Below, in pieces: positions 27,025 through 36,203 of a DNA stretch of 64,000 nt; position 1 is the first letter of the stretch; every line of letters begins with the position of its first letter. Both the position numbers and the translations under genes were made by a program. Source of the DNA: Rhizobium leucaenae USDA 9039. Lineage in GTDB: Bacteria > Pseudomonadota > Alphaproteobacteria > Rhizobiales > Rhizobiaceae. Where the stretch lies: positions 62,001 through 126,000 of the forward strand of contig NZ_AUFB01000009.1 in the NCBI RefSeq assembly GCF_000426285.1, in the 5' to 3' direction. The notes below the pieces were generated by a model. The model saw nothing but the letters and a program-made list of their open reading frames with translations, searched no databases and had not been told where the DNA came from.

Positions 27025-27088
27025 CCGATCTTTCCAGAAGGAGAGGGTGAAGGTCGCTCGAATCGCCGGCACCTGATAAGCCTTGCGC

Positions 27089-27637
27089 ATGATCAAGCGC
27101 CCGCTCTCCCTTTACGCACTCTGCGGCAGCCAAAGGCAGGCTTCGACCAGCCTTCGGCTGCTGGAAGCCCTGCGGCTGATATCGCCCGACGGAGTTTCCA
27201 TCGAAATCTGCGACTCGATCGGCAGTCTGCCGATCTTCAATCCGGATCATGAGGGCGACAGGACGCCGCCCGTCGTCGAAGGCTTTGCGGCGAAGATCCG
27301 CGATGCGGACGGGCTGATCGTCTCCTGCCCGGAATATGCCCATGGCATTCCCGGCGGGTTCAAGAACGCATTGGATTGGCTGGTGTCGCGCGACGAGGTG
27401 CCGTTCAAGCCTCTGATGTTTGCGCATGCCTCGCATCGTGGCGATCTAGTTCTGGAACAACTGACCGAAGTGCTGAAGACAATGTCGCTCCGCATCGTAC
27501 CGGAGGCTTTTCTGCGGGTGCCGCTCGCCGGCAAGAGCGATGAAGCCCAGGCGACGATCCTGGCGGAAGCACAACGGAATGGCGCATTGCAAGCGGGCCT
27601 CGATCGTTTCTTGGAGGCGATCCGCGCATCCGTGTGA
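27089..27637 (+). CDS. NADPH-dependent FMN reductase-like flavoprotein
   Basis: 182 residues from ATG 27089; TTG at 27083 is possible. The flavodoxin-like fold is clear: SLYALCGSQRQASTSLRLLE binds FMN phosphate, and SCPEYAHGIPGGFKNALDWL is the family signature (about 91-110). Members reduce FMN, azo dyes, quinones or chromate with NAD(P)H. It follows the glucosidase gene in the same direction by 78 bases, across a weak terminator. A role in the sugar pathway is uncertain. Confidence 0.87.
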   Translation: MIKRPLSLYALCGSQRQASTSLRLLEALRLISPDGVSIEICDSIGSLPIFNPDHEGDRTPPVVEGFAAKIRDADGLIVSCPEYAHGIPGGFKNALDWLVSRDEVPFKPLMFAHASHRGDLVLEQLTEVLKTMSLRIVPEAFLRVPLAGKSDEAQATILAEAQRNGALQAGLDRFLEAIRASV

Positions 27638-27746
27638 ACGGCGGCTGCGGTGCTAAAAATACAACCCTTTACTGCAATAATCATAGGTGCGCTTTAACCG
27701 TTTCTTGAAGACCTGACGGCAGACTTCCCCGCCAAGGAGAAGTGCG

Positions 27747-29960
27747 TTGGGAGCAGTTTTCGGGTCATTCCGGCGGAATACGCAATTCGGTCGTCATTCA
27801 ATCGTGACGGCCGTTTTGTTTTCGTTCGCCTTGGTGGTCACCGTCGTTACCTTGATGGTGCTGACGGCGATCGGTCGGGTCGCGGACTATTCCAACAAAT
27901 TGGACGACGAGCGCTCCTGGGAAACCACCGCCGGTGCGCTGAAAACCTTCGAAGGGCTGCTCGATGCCACGCTGCATGACTATGCCGCGCGCAACGCTGC
28001 CGCCAAAAATGTCTATGACGAAAATGATCAGGACTGGATCGCCGGCAACTACGGCGAGATGTCCTCCGACGGCGCCCTGTTCGACATGGCACTGGTGGTC
28101 GACGACGACAATAAGCCGATCATTGCCTATCAGGACGGCAAGCCGATGACCGACAGGATCGAGGATGTCTTCGGTCCCTCGCTTTGGGCCTTGGTGGATC
28201 AGGTGCGCAAGACGCGGGTCACCGGCGTTCCCGAGGCGAGCGGCTACGTGATGACCAATAAGGGAATTGCCGCCGTTGGTGTGGGGACAATCCGCGAAAA
28301 CTCTGGCCGTATCCCCGTGCCGGAAGGCAAGCGCCGCTATCTGATCTTCGTCCGACATCTCGATGCGGCCAAGATCAAAATGCTTTCCACTACTTACGTT
28401 ATCAGCGGTCTCAAGCTGGTGCCGCCCGAAACGGCTGCGCGTTATGCCGTTTCGATCGTCGACCCGCTCGGCAAGCCGCTCGGACGGTTGGTCTGGACTT
28501 CGCGCGGTCCCGGTGACGTAAGCTATCAGCAGGCCAGCCCACTGGTGCTCGGTGCGCTCGGCCTGGTCGGCATGTTTTTCGTCGTGTTGCTGATCCTGGG
28601 GTCGCTGGCAGGACGCCGGCTGCGGGCGGAAGAGGCGCTGGCGCGGCAGGGCTCGCTCAGAGACCGGCTCAGCGGCCTTCTCAATCGCGAGGGCCTTCGT
28701 CTCGATGTCGACCGCTTGGTCGAGAGCGCCCGCGCCGACGGCAGCAATGTGCTGTTGCTCTATCTCGACCTCGACGGCTTCAAGGAGATCAACGACTCCT
28801 ATGGCCACGGCACCGGCGACCAGTTGATCCGCGCCGTCGCAGCCGGGCTGAATGTGCTTATTCCGCCGAAGGCAATTCTTGCGCGGCTAGGCGGTGATGA
28901 ATTCGCCGTCGCCTTTCCGACCAAGGAATTGAACGACGCGCCGGCGCTCAGACTTGCCGAGCAGGTGCTGGATTTCTTTGCCGAGCCGCTGGAGATCGGT
29001 CGTCGCGTGGTGGTCGTCGGCGCCAGTATCGGCATTGCCAGCTCGCCGGAGGGCCGCATCGGCCGCGAGGAGCTGGTGCGCCGCGCCGATCTTGCCATGT
29101 ACAAGGCCAAGGAAGCCGGACGTGCCCGTATGGCCTGCTACGAGACGGCGATGGATGCCGATCGCGAGGAGCGCAACGCGCTGGAACTCGATCTGCGCAA
29201 CGCGATCGAAAAGGAAGAGCTGACGCTCGCCTATCAGCCGCTGGTCGACGCCACGAGCCATGAGATCACCGGCGTGGAGGCTTTGGTCCGCTGGAACAGG
29301 CCCGGTTATGGGCCGATTTCGCCCGAAACCTTCATTCCCATTGCCGAAACCAGCGGTTTGATCGAAGCACTCGGGCTGTTCGTGTTGCGTAAGGCCTGCG
29401 AGGCGGCGCGGCAATGGCCGGATCTGCGGATTGCCGTCAACGTCTCGCCGGGACAATTCCGCAATCCTGCCTTTGCCGATTATGTCCGACATGTCCTGAA
29501 CCATACCGAGATCGAAGCCGAACGCGTCACGCTGGAAATCACCGAAGGCTACATTATCCAGAATCCCGAGCGCACCCGCCAGTCGATCGAGCGGCTGAAG
29601 CGTCTCGGCGTCAAGGTGGCGCTGGATGATTTCGGCTCGGGCTTCTCCTCGATCGGATATCTCCGGCAATTCGGCTTCGATCGCATCAAGATCGACCGGT
29701 CGCTGACCATGGATGTGCTGGAGGATAGCCGCGCCCGCGATATGCTGCAGGCGACGGTGGCTTTGGCGCGTTCGCTCGACATTCCCGTGACGGCGGAAGG
29801 CATCGAGACCGAAGAGCAGGGGAACGCCCTGGAGCGCTTCGGTTGCGACGAACTGCAGGGCTATTTCTTCGGCAAACCGTTGCCGGAGGCCGAAATCAGC
29901 AAGCGGCTGAAGGCGCAGATGGCCCGCGTGCTCGATGTCGAGCGCGAGGCAGCCGCATAG
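27747..29960 (+). CDS. Membrane-bound GGDEF-EAL cyclic-di-GMP protein with extracytoplasmic sensor
   Basis: 737 residues from TTG 27747, supported by AAGGAGA upstream. TM1 is at about 20-42 (VTAVLFSFALVVTVVTLMVL) and TM2 at about 268-290. A periplasmic CHASE4-like domain lies between them. The GGDEF domain (about 305-465) has an intact active site LGGDEFAV near residue 381. The EAL domain (about 480-725) keeps EALVRW near 509, EITEG and DDFGSG. Both diguanylate cyclase and phosphodiesterase activities are possible, switched by a periplasmic signal. It is monocistronic. Confidence 0.93.
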   Translation: MGAVFGSFRRNTQFGRHSIVTAVLFSFALVVTVVTLMVLTAIGRVADYSNKLDDERSWETTAGALKTFEGLLDATLHDYAARNAAAKNVYDENDQDWIAGNYGEMSSDGALFDMALVVDDDNKPIIAYQDGKPMTDRIEDVFGPSLWALVDQVRKTRVTGVPEASGYVMTNKGIAAVGVGTIRENSGRIPVPEGKRRYLIFVRHLDAAKIKMLSTTYVISGLKLVPPETAARYAVSIVDPLGKPLGRLVWTSRGPGDVSYQQASPLVLGALGLVGMFFVVLLILGSLAGRRLRAEEALARQGSLRDRLSGLLNREGLRLDVDRLVESARADGSNVLLLYLDLDGFKEINDSYGHGTGDQLIRAVAAGLNVLIPPKAILARLGGDEFAVAFPTKELNDAPALRLAEQVLDFFAEPLEIGRRVVVVGASIGIASSPEGRIGREELVRRADLAMYKAKEAGRARMACYETAMDADREERNALELDLRNAIEKEELTLAYQPLVDATSHEITGVEALVRWNRPGYGPISPETFIPIAETSGLIEALGLFVLRKACEAARQWPDLRIAVNVSPGQFRNPAFADYVRHVLNHTEIEAERVTLEITEGYIIQNPERTRQSIERLKRLGVKVALDDFGSGFSSIGYLRQFGFDRIKIDRSLTMDVLEDSRARDMLQATVALARSLDIPVTAEGIETEEQGNALERFGCDELQGYFFGKPLPEAEISKRLKAQMARVLDVEREAAA

Positions 29961-30052
29961 CGCGGTTCACTGCGTTGAACCGCTCTATGCCATTGTTGTT
30001 ACGCAATTCCGGACGGAAAACCGCTTCGCACTTTTCCTGAAATTGCTCTAAA
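29959..30052. repeat. Rhizobial intergenic repeat with terminal hairpin
   Basis: Starts with GCGGTTCA-CTGCGT-TGAACCGC (stem 8 bp) and continues through CGCAATTCCGGACGGAAAAC to AAATTGCTCTAA. I recognise this composition from short repeats common between rhizobial genes. It lies between convergent genes and may also act as a bidirectional terminator. Confidence 0.55.
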
Positions 30053-30056
30053 TTCT

Positions 30057-31001
30057 TTAGCCGCCAATATGCTCCAGGCCACGTTTGCGGGCGAGCATCA
30101 CCTGGCGCTGGCGTTCGCGGAAGCGCTTGCGGTCTTCCTCAGTGCGGTCGTGATAGCAATGGCTGCAGGAGACGCCGGCTTCGTAGAAGGGCGAGGTAAC
30201 CTCTTCTGCGGTGATCGGGTTGCGGCAGGCGTGGCAGAGCTTGTGATTGCCTTCCTTCAGACCATGCTCGACGGAGACGCGTTCGTCGAAGACGAAGCAG
30301 GCGCCTTCCCACAGGCTTTCCTCGGCGGGCACTTCCTCGAGATACTTCAGGATCCCGCCCTTGAGGTGATAAACCTGGTCGAAACCCTGCTCCTTCATGA
30401 AGGCGGTCGCCTTCTCGCAGCGAATGCCGCCGGTGCAATACATGGCAATCTTCGGCTTGTTGTGCAGGCCCTCGTTCTGGCGCACCCATTCGGGAAATTC
30501 GCGGAACGTTTTGGTCTTCGGATCGACCGCGCCCTTGAAGACGCCGATGGCGGTCTCATAGTCATTGCGTGTGTCGATGACGATGGTGTCGGGATCGGAA
30601 ATCAGCGCATTCCAGTCCTTCGGCGCAACATAGGTGCCGACGATCCTGTTTGGGTCGATATTCTCGACCCCCATGGTGACGATCTCTTTCTTCAGTTTCA
30701 CCTTCATGCGCACGAAAGGCATTTTCGACGCGCGGCTTTCCTTGTGCTCCAACCGCGAAAATTCCGGCCGGGCGCGCAGAAAAGAGAGAACCGCGCCGAT
30801 GCCGGTATCGGTGCCGGCAATGGTGCCGTTGATGCCCTCATGGGCAAGCAGCAGCGTGCCCTTGACGCCGCTTGCCTCACAGAGCGCCAGCAGCGGTTCC
30901 CGCAAGGCTTCAAAACGCGGGAGGGAAACGAAATGATAGAGGGCGGCAACGAGGAACGCGCCTCCTGCCTCATGCCGTGGGGTAGAAAGGATGTCGGTCA
31001 T
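30057..31001 (-). CDS. trhO: tRNA uridine-34 hydroxylase (rhodanese-domain protein, YceA family)
   Basis: 314 residues from ATG 31001. The N-terminal ferredoxin-like domain holds [20 protein letters not shown]. The rhodanese domain has the active-site loop [16 protein letters not shown] (Cys about residue 183). The C-terminus carries a Cys cluster ([15 protein letters not shown]) that may bind metal. TrhO uses oxygen to hydroxylate U34 of tRNAs towards ho5U, the precursor of cmo5U/mo5U. It is transcribed alone. Confidence 0.93.
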   Translation of the reverse strand: MTDILSTPRHEAGGAFLVAALYHFVSLPRFEALREPLLALCEASGVKGTLLLAHEGINGTIAGTDTGIGAVLSFLRARPEFSRLEHKESRASKMPFVRMKVKLKKEIVTMGVENIDPNRIVGTYVAPKDWNALISDPDTIVIDTRNDYETAIGVFKGAVDPKTKTFREFPEWVRQNEGLHNKPKIAMYCTGGIRCEKATAFMKEQGFDQVYHLKGGILKYLEEVPAEESLWEGACFVFDERVSVEHGLKEGNHKLCHACRNPITAEEVTSPFYEAGVSCSHCYHDRTEEDRKRFRERQRQVMLARKRGLEHIGG

Positions 31002-31156
31002 GCCGCGGAAATACAATTTTGCGCGCCGGCAAGCAATCGGGATTCGTATTTTGACGCTGCGCCATCGGGTCACTCCCGCCAGCGGGGAGTTCCTTATTCT
31101 GCACTACCCTATAAGAATACGCGCAAAAGCGATCGGTACGTGGCGATGAGGTTGAT

Positions 31157-31633
31157 GTGTCTGACAACATGCTGACGGTAAGACCATATGTCCCGGCGGA
31201 TGCCGATCTGACCATCGACATATTTCTGACGGCAATCCGGGAGGTGGCGTCGAAGGACTACAACCACGCTCAAATCGATGCCTGGGCCAAGGTGGAAGAC
31301 AGGGAAGCCTGGGCGAAACGACGGTCAAGCAGGCCAGCCTGGATGGTTCAGCATGGGAATGTGTCAATCGGGTTCGCGGATCTACTGCCCGACGGGCTTC
31401 TGGATATGATGTTTGTTCATCCCGATTATCAAGGTATCGGCGCAGCCAGTTTGCTCCTGGCAACGGTCGAGACAGAGGCAAAAAGGCTAGGGCTCAGTCG
31501 TATTTTCACAGAGGCGAGCCTTACCGCCAGACCGTTCTTCGAGCGAAGAGGCTTTCGCGTCCTGGCATCGCAGACAGTGGAAAAGCGTGGGCAGATGCTC
31601 GAAAATTTCTGGATGGAGAAGTGTCTTTCGTAG
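31157..31633 (+). CDS. GNAT-family N-acetyltransferase
   Basis: 158 residues starting with GTG 31157, five bases after GAGG. The acetyl-CoA-binding motif is MMFVHPDYQGIGAASLLLAT (about 86-105), with LTVRPYVPADADLTIDIFLT at the N-terminus and TARPFFERRGFRVLASQTVE at the C-terminus. It acetylates an unknown amine substrate in the cytoplasm. It stands alone between trhO and the CHAD gene. Confidence 0.87.
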   Translation: MSDNMLTVRPYVPADADLTIDIFLTAIREVASKDYNHAQIDAWAKVEDREAWAKRRSSRPAWMVQHGNVSIGFADLLPDGLLDMMFVHPDYQGIGAASLLLATVETEAKRLGLSRIFTEASLTARPFFERRGFRVLASQTVEKRGQMLENFWMEKCLS

Positions 31634-31702
31634 GCGGCTGCTGAAAGTTATCGCTGCGACAATCTCTTTCTTTTCGGCCCTGAGCGTGCATGGGCGATTT
31701 AT

Positions 31703-32611
31703 TCAATCCCCTGCTTCCAGCCAAAGCCGCTTGATCGTCCGCGCTTCCCGCTTCGGCTCGTCCGCAAAAATCCAGCGGGCTTTGGTCAGCGCTTCATGGC
31801 GGGCCGTCTGTTGGCGGGAGATGATTGCCTCCAGCAAGCGGGCGCGGTCGTCGCTGCCGTTGAAGAGATGCGGTTCGCGATCGGTGACCTCGGATAGCAT
31901 CGACAGGTCGAGATAGCGTCCGAGTATGTCGACCAGTTCCTTGGCTTCGAGCTGTTTTGCGTGCATGGCCGCCGGCCAGATGTCGCGCAGCAGTGCATGG
32001 TGCATCCAGCAATCCTGGCTGCGTTTGCGCAACTCGTGAAACTGGTCGATATGGCCTTGGGCGTGGCATTCGGAGAGCGCCTTCGTCGCCTTGCAGCCTA
32101 CCTTGCGCCAGCTCTTTTGGAAGATTCGCGCGGTCGCGCGCCGGCCGCTGTCGAAGGAGGTGGCATTCAGCGCGTCCAATGCTTCGCGGCAGGTAGCGAC
32201 CGCTTTTTCCGCCTTCTCTTCGAGATCGGTTTCTTCCGCCGATAACCGATCGCGCCGGGCCGTGAGCACATCGATGACCCGGGCGAGCGCTTGGGCCTCG
32301 TCCTCGGATGTCGCCGTTTCCTGCAGATAGCGGCCGGCCTCGATCAAGGCGGTGGCGTCGCGAACGCTGGAGAGCGTTCGCGCCATCTCGCGCAGCCTGT
32401 CGTTTTCCTGTTGCTGGAACTCCGGTGCTCGCCGGGCGACCAGCCGATAGAGCGCGCGTGCGCGTTTGATATGCTTGCGTGCAGTATGCACCGCCTCATG
32501 CAATCCCTCCGGCCGGTCGGTGAGAGCCGCAATAACCTTACCGAGCTGCTGCGCGGCGGCGGCTTGCACCTCGTCATCAAAGGCCTTGTCAGGCCGAATG
32601 CGATAACTCAT
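31703..32611 (-). CDS. CHAD-domain protein
   Basis: 302 residues. Conserved histidines of the CHAD domain appear in LHEAVHTARKHIKRARALYR (about 37-56) and DQFHELRKRSQDCWMHHALL (about 188-207). The fold is all helical. CHAD domains bind polyphosphate through basic and His-rich surfaces. Its start overlaps the end of the CYTH gene by 23 bases, so the two are translationally linked. It is probably cytoplasmic; whether it binds polyphosphate here is inferred. Confidence 0.9.
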   Translation of the reverse strand: MSYRIRPDKAFDDEVQAAAAQQLGKVIAALTDRPEGLHEAVHTARKHIKRARALYRLVARRAPEFQQQENDRLREMARTLSSVRDATALIEAGRYLQETATSEDEAQALARVIDVLTARRDRLSAEETDLEEKAEKAVATCREALDALNATSFDSGRRATARIFQKSWRKVGCKATKALSECHAQGHIDQFHELRKRSQDCWMHHALLRDIWPAAMHAKQLEAKELVDILGRYLDLSMLSEVTDREPHLFNGSDDRARLLEAIISRQQTARHEALTKARWIFADEPKREARTIKRLWLEAGD

Positions 32612-33074
32612 CGTATTCCTGTTCGAATTGCGTCGCGAGGGCCTGGTTGGAATAGCGGTATTCGCCGGTCACTTCGCGGCCGACCCAGTCCGGCAATTCC
32701 GGATCGTCGCTTTCATCCTCCATTTCGACCTCGGCGATTACCAGACCGCGATGCACGCCACGAAAGACGTCGACTTCCCAGACGAAGCCCTTATAGGGGA
32801 CCTTGTGGCGAATCTTTTCTATGACGAGACCGATGGCATTGCCGAGCAGCTCTTCAGCATCGGCGACGGGGATTTCATATTCGAATTCATCCCGCGTCAT
32901 CGCCCTGCCGATCTTCATCGTCAGGGTCGCGACCGTGTGGTTCGTCAGGCGAACGCGAACGGAACGGTCGTCCATGGAGGCGACATAGGCCTGCCGTAAG
33001 ATGAGTTTCTCGGAAACGAGGTCGCGCCAATGATCCCCCCGGACCAGAAACTTTCGCTCGATCTCTTTTGCCAT
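32589..33074 (-). CDS. CYTH-domain protein (triphosphate tunnel enzyme family)
   Basis: 161 residues from ATG 33074, which places the signature ExExK motif at the very start (MAKEIERKFLVRGDHW), as expected for CYTH proteins. Further tunnel residues are in SVRVRLTNHTVATLTMKIGR and VWEVDVFRGVHRGLVIAEVE. Family members hydrolyse inorganic triphosphate, thiamine triphosphate or make cAMP. The partner CHAD gene overlaps its end. In many bacteria CYTH and CHAD are fused in one protein; here they are separate but coupled. Confidence 0.92.
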   Translation of the reverse strand: MAKEIERKFLVRGDHWRDLVSEKLILRQAYVASMDDRSVRVRLTNHTVATLTMKIGRAMTRDEFEYEIPVADAEELLGNAIGLVIEKIRHKVPYKGFVWEVDVFRGVHRGLVIAEVEMEDESDDPELPDWVGREVTGEYRYSNQALATQFEQEYDELSHSA

Positions 33075-33234
33075 ATGCCCGACATGCTCCGCCAGCATCA
33101 TATCGAGGTAGACTAACGGAAGTTTTTGGCATTTCCTACCCGTCATGTTCAAACTTAGCTTTTGTCTCGACAAGGACCCTCCGGAAGGCTATTCCGAGAC
33201 CGGATTTCAATCGTTTTAAGGGAGAACGCCGATC

Positions 33235-33873
33235 ATGGGCGAGAAAACCGAAAAGCTTCTTTCCATCCTGAAATTGCAGCCCGTCGTCCCCGTCCTCATC
33301 GTCGAAGATGCGAAGTCGGCCGTGCCGCTCGCCCGCGCGCTCGTTGCCGGCGGCTTGAAGGCTATCGAGATCACGTTGCGGACTGCCGGCGCGCTCGATG
33401 CCGTCCGCGCTGTGGCCGAGGAAGTCGAAGGCGCCGAAGTCGGTGCCGGCACCATCCTGAATGTCGCGCAATGGGAGGCGGCCGTTCAGGCCGGCTCCAA
33501 ATTCATCGTCAGCCCCGGCACGACGCAGGAGCTGCTGGACGTTGCCCGCACCTCCGACGTGCCGCTGCTGCCGGGTGCGGCGACGGCGAGCGAGGTCATG
33601 GCGCTACGCGAGGAAGGCTACAAGGTGCTGAAGTTCTTCCCGGCCGAGCAGGCTGGCGGCGCTACCTATCTGAAGGCGCTGTCCTCGCCGCTGGCAGGCA
33701 CGCTGTTCTGCCCGACCGGCGGCATTTCGCTGAAGAATGCCCATGAGTACCTGTCGCTGCCGAACGTCATCTGTGTCGGCGGCTCCTGGGTTGCGCCGAA
33801 GGAACTGGTCGCGGCCGGCGATTGGGCTGGGATCACCAAGCTCGCCGCCGAAGCCGCTGCACTGAAGGGCTGA
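33235..33873 (+). CDS. eda: 2-dehydro-3-deoxy-phosphogluconate (KDPG) aldolase
   Basis: 212 residues. Hallmarks are VVPVLIVEDAKSAVPLARAL, KAIEITLRTAGALDAVRAVA with the catalytic Glu, VGAGTILN, and the Schiff-base Lys in KVLKFFPAEQAGG (about residue 126-131). FCPTGGISLKNA and CVGGSWVAPKE bind phosphate. It splits KDPG into pyruvate and glyceraldehyde-3-phosphate, the last step of the Entner-Doudoroff pathway, the main hexose route in rhizobia. edd is not adjacent. A strong terminator follows. Confidence 0.96.
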   Translation: MGEKTEKLLSILKLQPVVPVLIVEDAKSAVPLARALVAGGLKAIEITLRTAGALDAVRAVAEEVEGAEVGAGTILNVAQWEAAVQAGSKFIVSPGTTQELLDVARTSDVPLLPGAATASEVMALREEGYKVLKFFPAEQAGGATYLKALSSPLAGTLFCPTGGISLKNAHEYLSLPNVICVGGSWVAPKELVAAGDWAGITKLAAEAAALKG

Positions 33874-33892
33874 GCCTTCCGGAAGATCGATC

Positions 33893-33926
33893 AAAGGGCG
33901 TGCATGGCCTCATGCGCGCCCTTTTT
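33893..33926 (+). terminator. Rho-independent terminator of eda
   Basis: AAAGGGCGTGCATG-GCCT-CATGCGCGCCCTTT forms a stem of 14 pairs with one T-G pair and ends in a T-run, 20 bases after the eda stop codon. Confidence 0.92.
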
Positions 33927-34060
33927 GCTTTTCAGCGGATTTGTATTTGCGGTCCCACCTTCCTATCTCCCTCTCGCAATCTTGTTTGCGCATGATCTCG
34001 CCCAAAAAACGCTGCGTACGTTTTGGGATCATGCTTCACAAAGGACGGAGGACCATCGAC

Positions 34061-34768
34061 ATGATCGACGCCCGCAAGCTTCTGGATCAGTTCCTCGGAT
34101 CGCAAGTTCCGGGAATGCAGGGAAGCGTAAGAGACAAGGCGAGCGAGGCCATCAATCTCGCCAGAGACAACCCGCTGGCGACCAGCGCTATCGCCGGCGT
34201 GCTGCTGGGCACGAAGACAGGCCGCGACATTGCGGGCAACGTACTGACGCTTGGCGGTCTCGCCGCTATCGCCGGGCTCGGCTACCAGGCCTACAAGAAC
34301 TATCAGGCCGGCAATACACCGCAGACGACGCCGCAGCCCGCCTCGCAGGCGGAACCGCAATTTCTGCCACCGCCTACCAATTCCGGCTTCAGCACTGCGC
34401 CGGCGATTGCCAGTAATGATTTCGCGCTTTCCCTCGTCCGCGCCATGATCGCAGCAGCCCGTGCCGATGGGCATATCGATGATGCGGAGCGGCAGCATAT
34501 CCTTGGCAAGGTGCAGGAGGCGGGCGTCGATGCGGAAGCGCAGGCCTTTTTCGAGCGCGAGCTTTCCAATCCCGTCGATCTCGACGCCATCATCGCGTCG
34601 GCGCAAACGGAAGAGCAGCGCGTGCAGGTCTACACCGCCTCCCGCCTGGCGATCGAGCCGGATTCGCGGGCAGAACGCGGTTATCTCGATCTTCTCGCCG
34701 GCCGGCTTGGTCTAGCCGATGCGCTGGTCGACCATATCGAGGCAACGGTTGCGAGCGCCAAGGTCTGA
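34061..34768 (+). CDS. DUF533 / TerB-like family protein (YebE type)
   Basis: 235 residues from ATG 34061, nine bases after GGAGG; the frame is open to 33941, but that part overlaps the eda terminator region. The N-terminal part has a Gly/Ala-rich hydrophobic stretch (SAIAGVLLGTKTGRDIAGNV and LGGLAAIAGLGYQAYKNYQA, about 37-80), likely membrane-associated. A Pro/Gln linker follows. The C-terminal helical TerB-like domain (about 125-235) has the acidic AARADGHIDDAERQHILGKV. The function is unknown; E. coli YebE is a stress-linked inner-membrane relative. Confidence 0.8.
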   Translation: MIDARKLLDQFLGSQVPGMQGSVRDKASEAINLARDNPLATSAIAGVLLGTKTGRDIAGNVLTLGGLAAIAGLGYQAYKNYQAGNTPQTTPQPASQAEPQFLPPPTNSGFSTAPAIASNDFALSLVRAMIAAARADGHIDDAERQHILGKVQEAGVDAEAQAFFERELSNPVDLDAIIASAQTEEQRVQVYTASRLAIEPDSRAERGYLDLLAGRLGLADALVDHIEATVASAKV

Positions 34769-34861
34769 CTATCGTCCAGAAAAGGGCCGGTTGCGTTTCG
34801 CGGGCGGCCGGCCTAAGCCTTCGCCGGACAATGAGTAGTGGTGCGCGAAGGAATGCCCATC

Positions 34862-35077
34862 TTGACGGATAAAAACAGCGAAACCCGCTCCACTGCGATC
34901 GCCGCCGCCATCATCCTGCTGGCCGCGATGGTGCTGTTGTACCTGATGCCCGATGTGATCGTTTGGCTCGGCAATGTTTCGCCGTGGCTCGGCACCGGTT
35001 TCGGCGTTCTCGTCATCCTGGCCTTCTTCCTGGTCTTCTGGCTGAGAGCCCGCTACCAGCGGCGCAAGGGCCGATAA
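34862..35077 (+). CDS. Small two-helix membrane protein
   Basis: About 71 residues if started at TTG 34862, eight bases after GAAGGA. ATG 34853 and GTG 34838 are in frame and cannot be excluded. Two transmembrane helices are evident: TAIAAAIILLAAMVLLYLMP and GTGFGVLVILAFFLVFWLRA, followed by a basic tail (RYQRRKGR) that should face the cytoplasm. No family is recognised. It is convergent with the nickel/cobalt exporter gene. Confidence 0.6.
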   Translation: MTDKNSETRSTAIAAAIILLAAMVLLYLMPDVIVWLGNVSPWLGTGFGVLVILAFFLVFWLRARYQRRKGR

Positions 35078-35090
35078 TCCACCGACCGGG

Positions 35091-36203
35091 TCAGGTCTGC
35101 AGCGACGCGCCGAGCAGCACGATGCCGGTGCAGATGACCAGCAGCGCGCCCAGAATTTCTATGCCATTGCTGACCCACATCGACAGTCGCGAGCCGCGGC
35201 CCGTGAAGTGCACGGCCGTTCCCTTGGCGAAGACGGCGATCGTGGCGAGCAGCGACACCGTCAGCGCCGTCCCGACAGACATGGCAACGACGGACAGCAG
35301 GCCGCCGAGATAGAGCCCATTCAGCATAGAGAAAGTCATGACGAGCAGAGCGCCCGAGCAGGGGCGCAGGCCGACGGTGATGATCGCCGACCAGGCTTCT
35401 CGGACGCTGAATTTCTCGTTCGACAGCATTTTCGGGTCGGGCAGGTGTGAATGGCCGCAGCTCTCGCAGACCATGCCATTGGCCGCATCGTGGGTCGGAT
35501 CGTCGCAATTATACCGGTTGCCCTCCGGTGGCGTGGTGCGGACGTGGGAGAGCCTTTGAACGGGAGCCGTGTCGTTCGAGGCGTCTTCGAACAGCGAGAT
35601 GCCGATCGGACCGGCCGATGTCGCGAGCTGCACTTCCCGGCATTGCGGCCGGCTCCGGATCATCGAGCGCAATTTTCGAAACAGTAGCCAGCTTCCGAAG
35701 ATGATCACCATGACGAAGCTAGTGATCTCCATCGCATTGGTGGCCATCGTCATGGTGATGCCCGAGCCGCGCAGGGCGAAATAAGCGGCACCGACGACGA
35801 GAACGGCAACCAGACCCTGGATGAAGGCAGAGATGAACGAAATGACGATGCCGCGCTTCAGCTCGATCTCATTGGCCACCATGTAGGACGAGATCACGGC
35901 CTTGCCGTGGCCGGGGCCGGCGGCATGGAAGATGCCGTAGGCGAAGGAAAGGCCGATCAGCGTCCAGAGCTGCCAGGGATCCCTGCGCATGGCCTCGATG
36001 GATTTGGTAAGCGCCCGATAGAAGGCCTGCTGCTCGTAGTTCACATAGAGGAAGATCGGCGCCAGAGGCCCGCCGACCGGCTGGAAGCTCGGCTCCGCAG
36101 TGCCGATGCCGAGCGGCGATCCGGTGGCGTGGGCAAGGCTTGCCGCCCCCAGAAGAGCGAGAGCCACTGCCGGAAGCAGCTTCGCTATGCGGAACGTCAG
36201 CAT
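35091..36203 (-). CDS. NicO/RcnA-type nickel-cobalt efflux membrane protein
   Basis: 370 residues. A signal-like N-terminal helix (MLTFRIAKLLPAVALALLGA) is followed by a periplasmic segment. The first TM block carries the NicO motif FAYGIFHAAGPGHGKAVISS (about 88-107), with metal-binding His. A central hydrophilic loop contains a CxxCGHSH element that could bind metal. The second block has TVGLRPCSGALLVMTF. It should export nickel or cobalt, or move them across the inner membrane. Its ATG overlaps the stop of the DUF1007 gene by seven bases, so both are translated together. Confidence 0.9.
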   Translation of the reverse strand: MLTFRIAKLLPAVALALLGAASLAHATGSPLGIGTAEPSFQPVGGPLAPIFLYVNYEQQAFYRALTKSIEAMRRDPWQLWTLIGLSFAYGIFHAAGPGHGKAVISSYMVANEIELKRGIVISFISAFIQGLVAVLVVGAAYFALRGSGITMTMATNAMEITSFVMVIIFGSWLLFRKLRSMIRSRPQCREVQLATSAGPIGISLFEDASNDTAPVQRLSHVRTTPPEGNRYNCDDPTHDAANGMVCESCGHSHLPDPKMLSNEKFSVREAWSAIITVGLRPCSGALLVMTFSMLNGLYLGGLLSVVAMSVGTALTVSLLATIAVFAKGTAVHFTGRGSRLSMWVSNGIEILGALLVICTGIVLLGASLQT

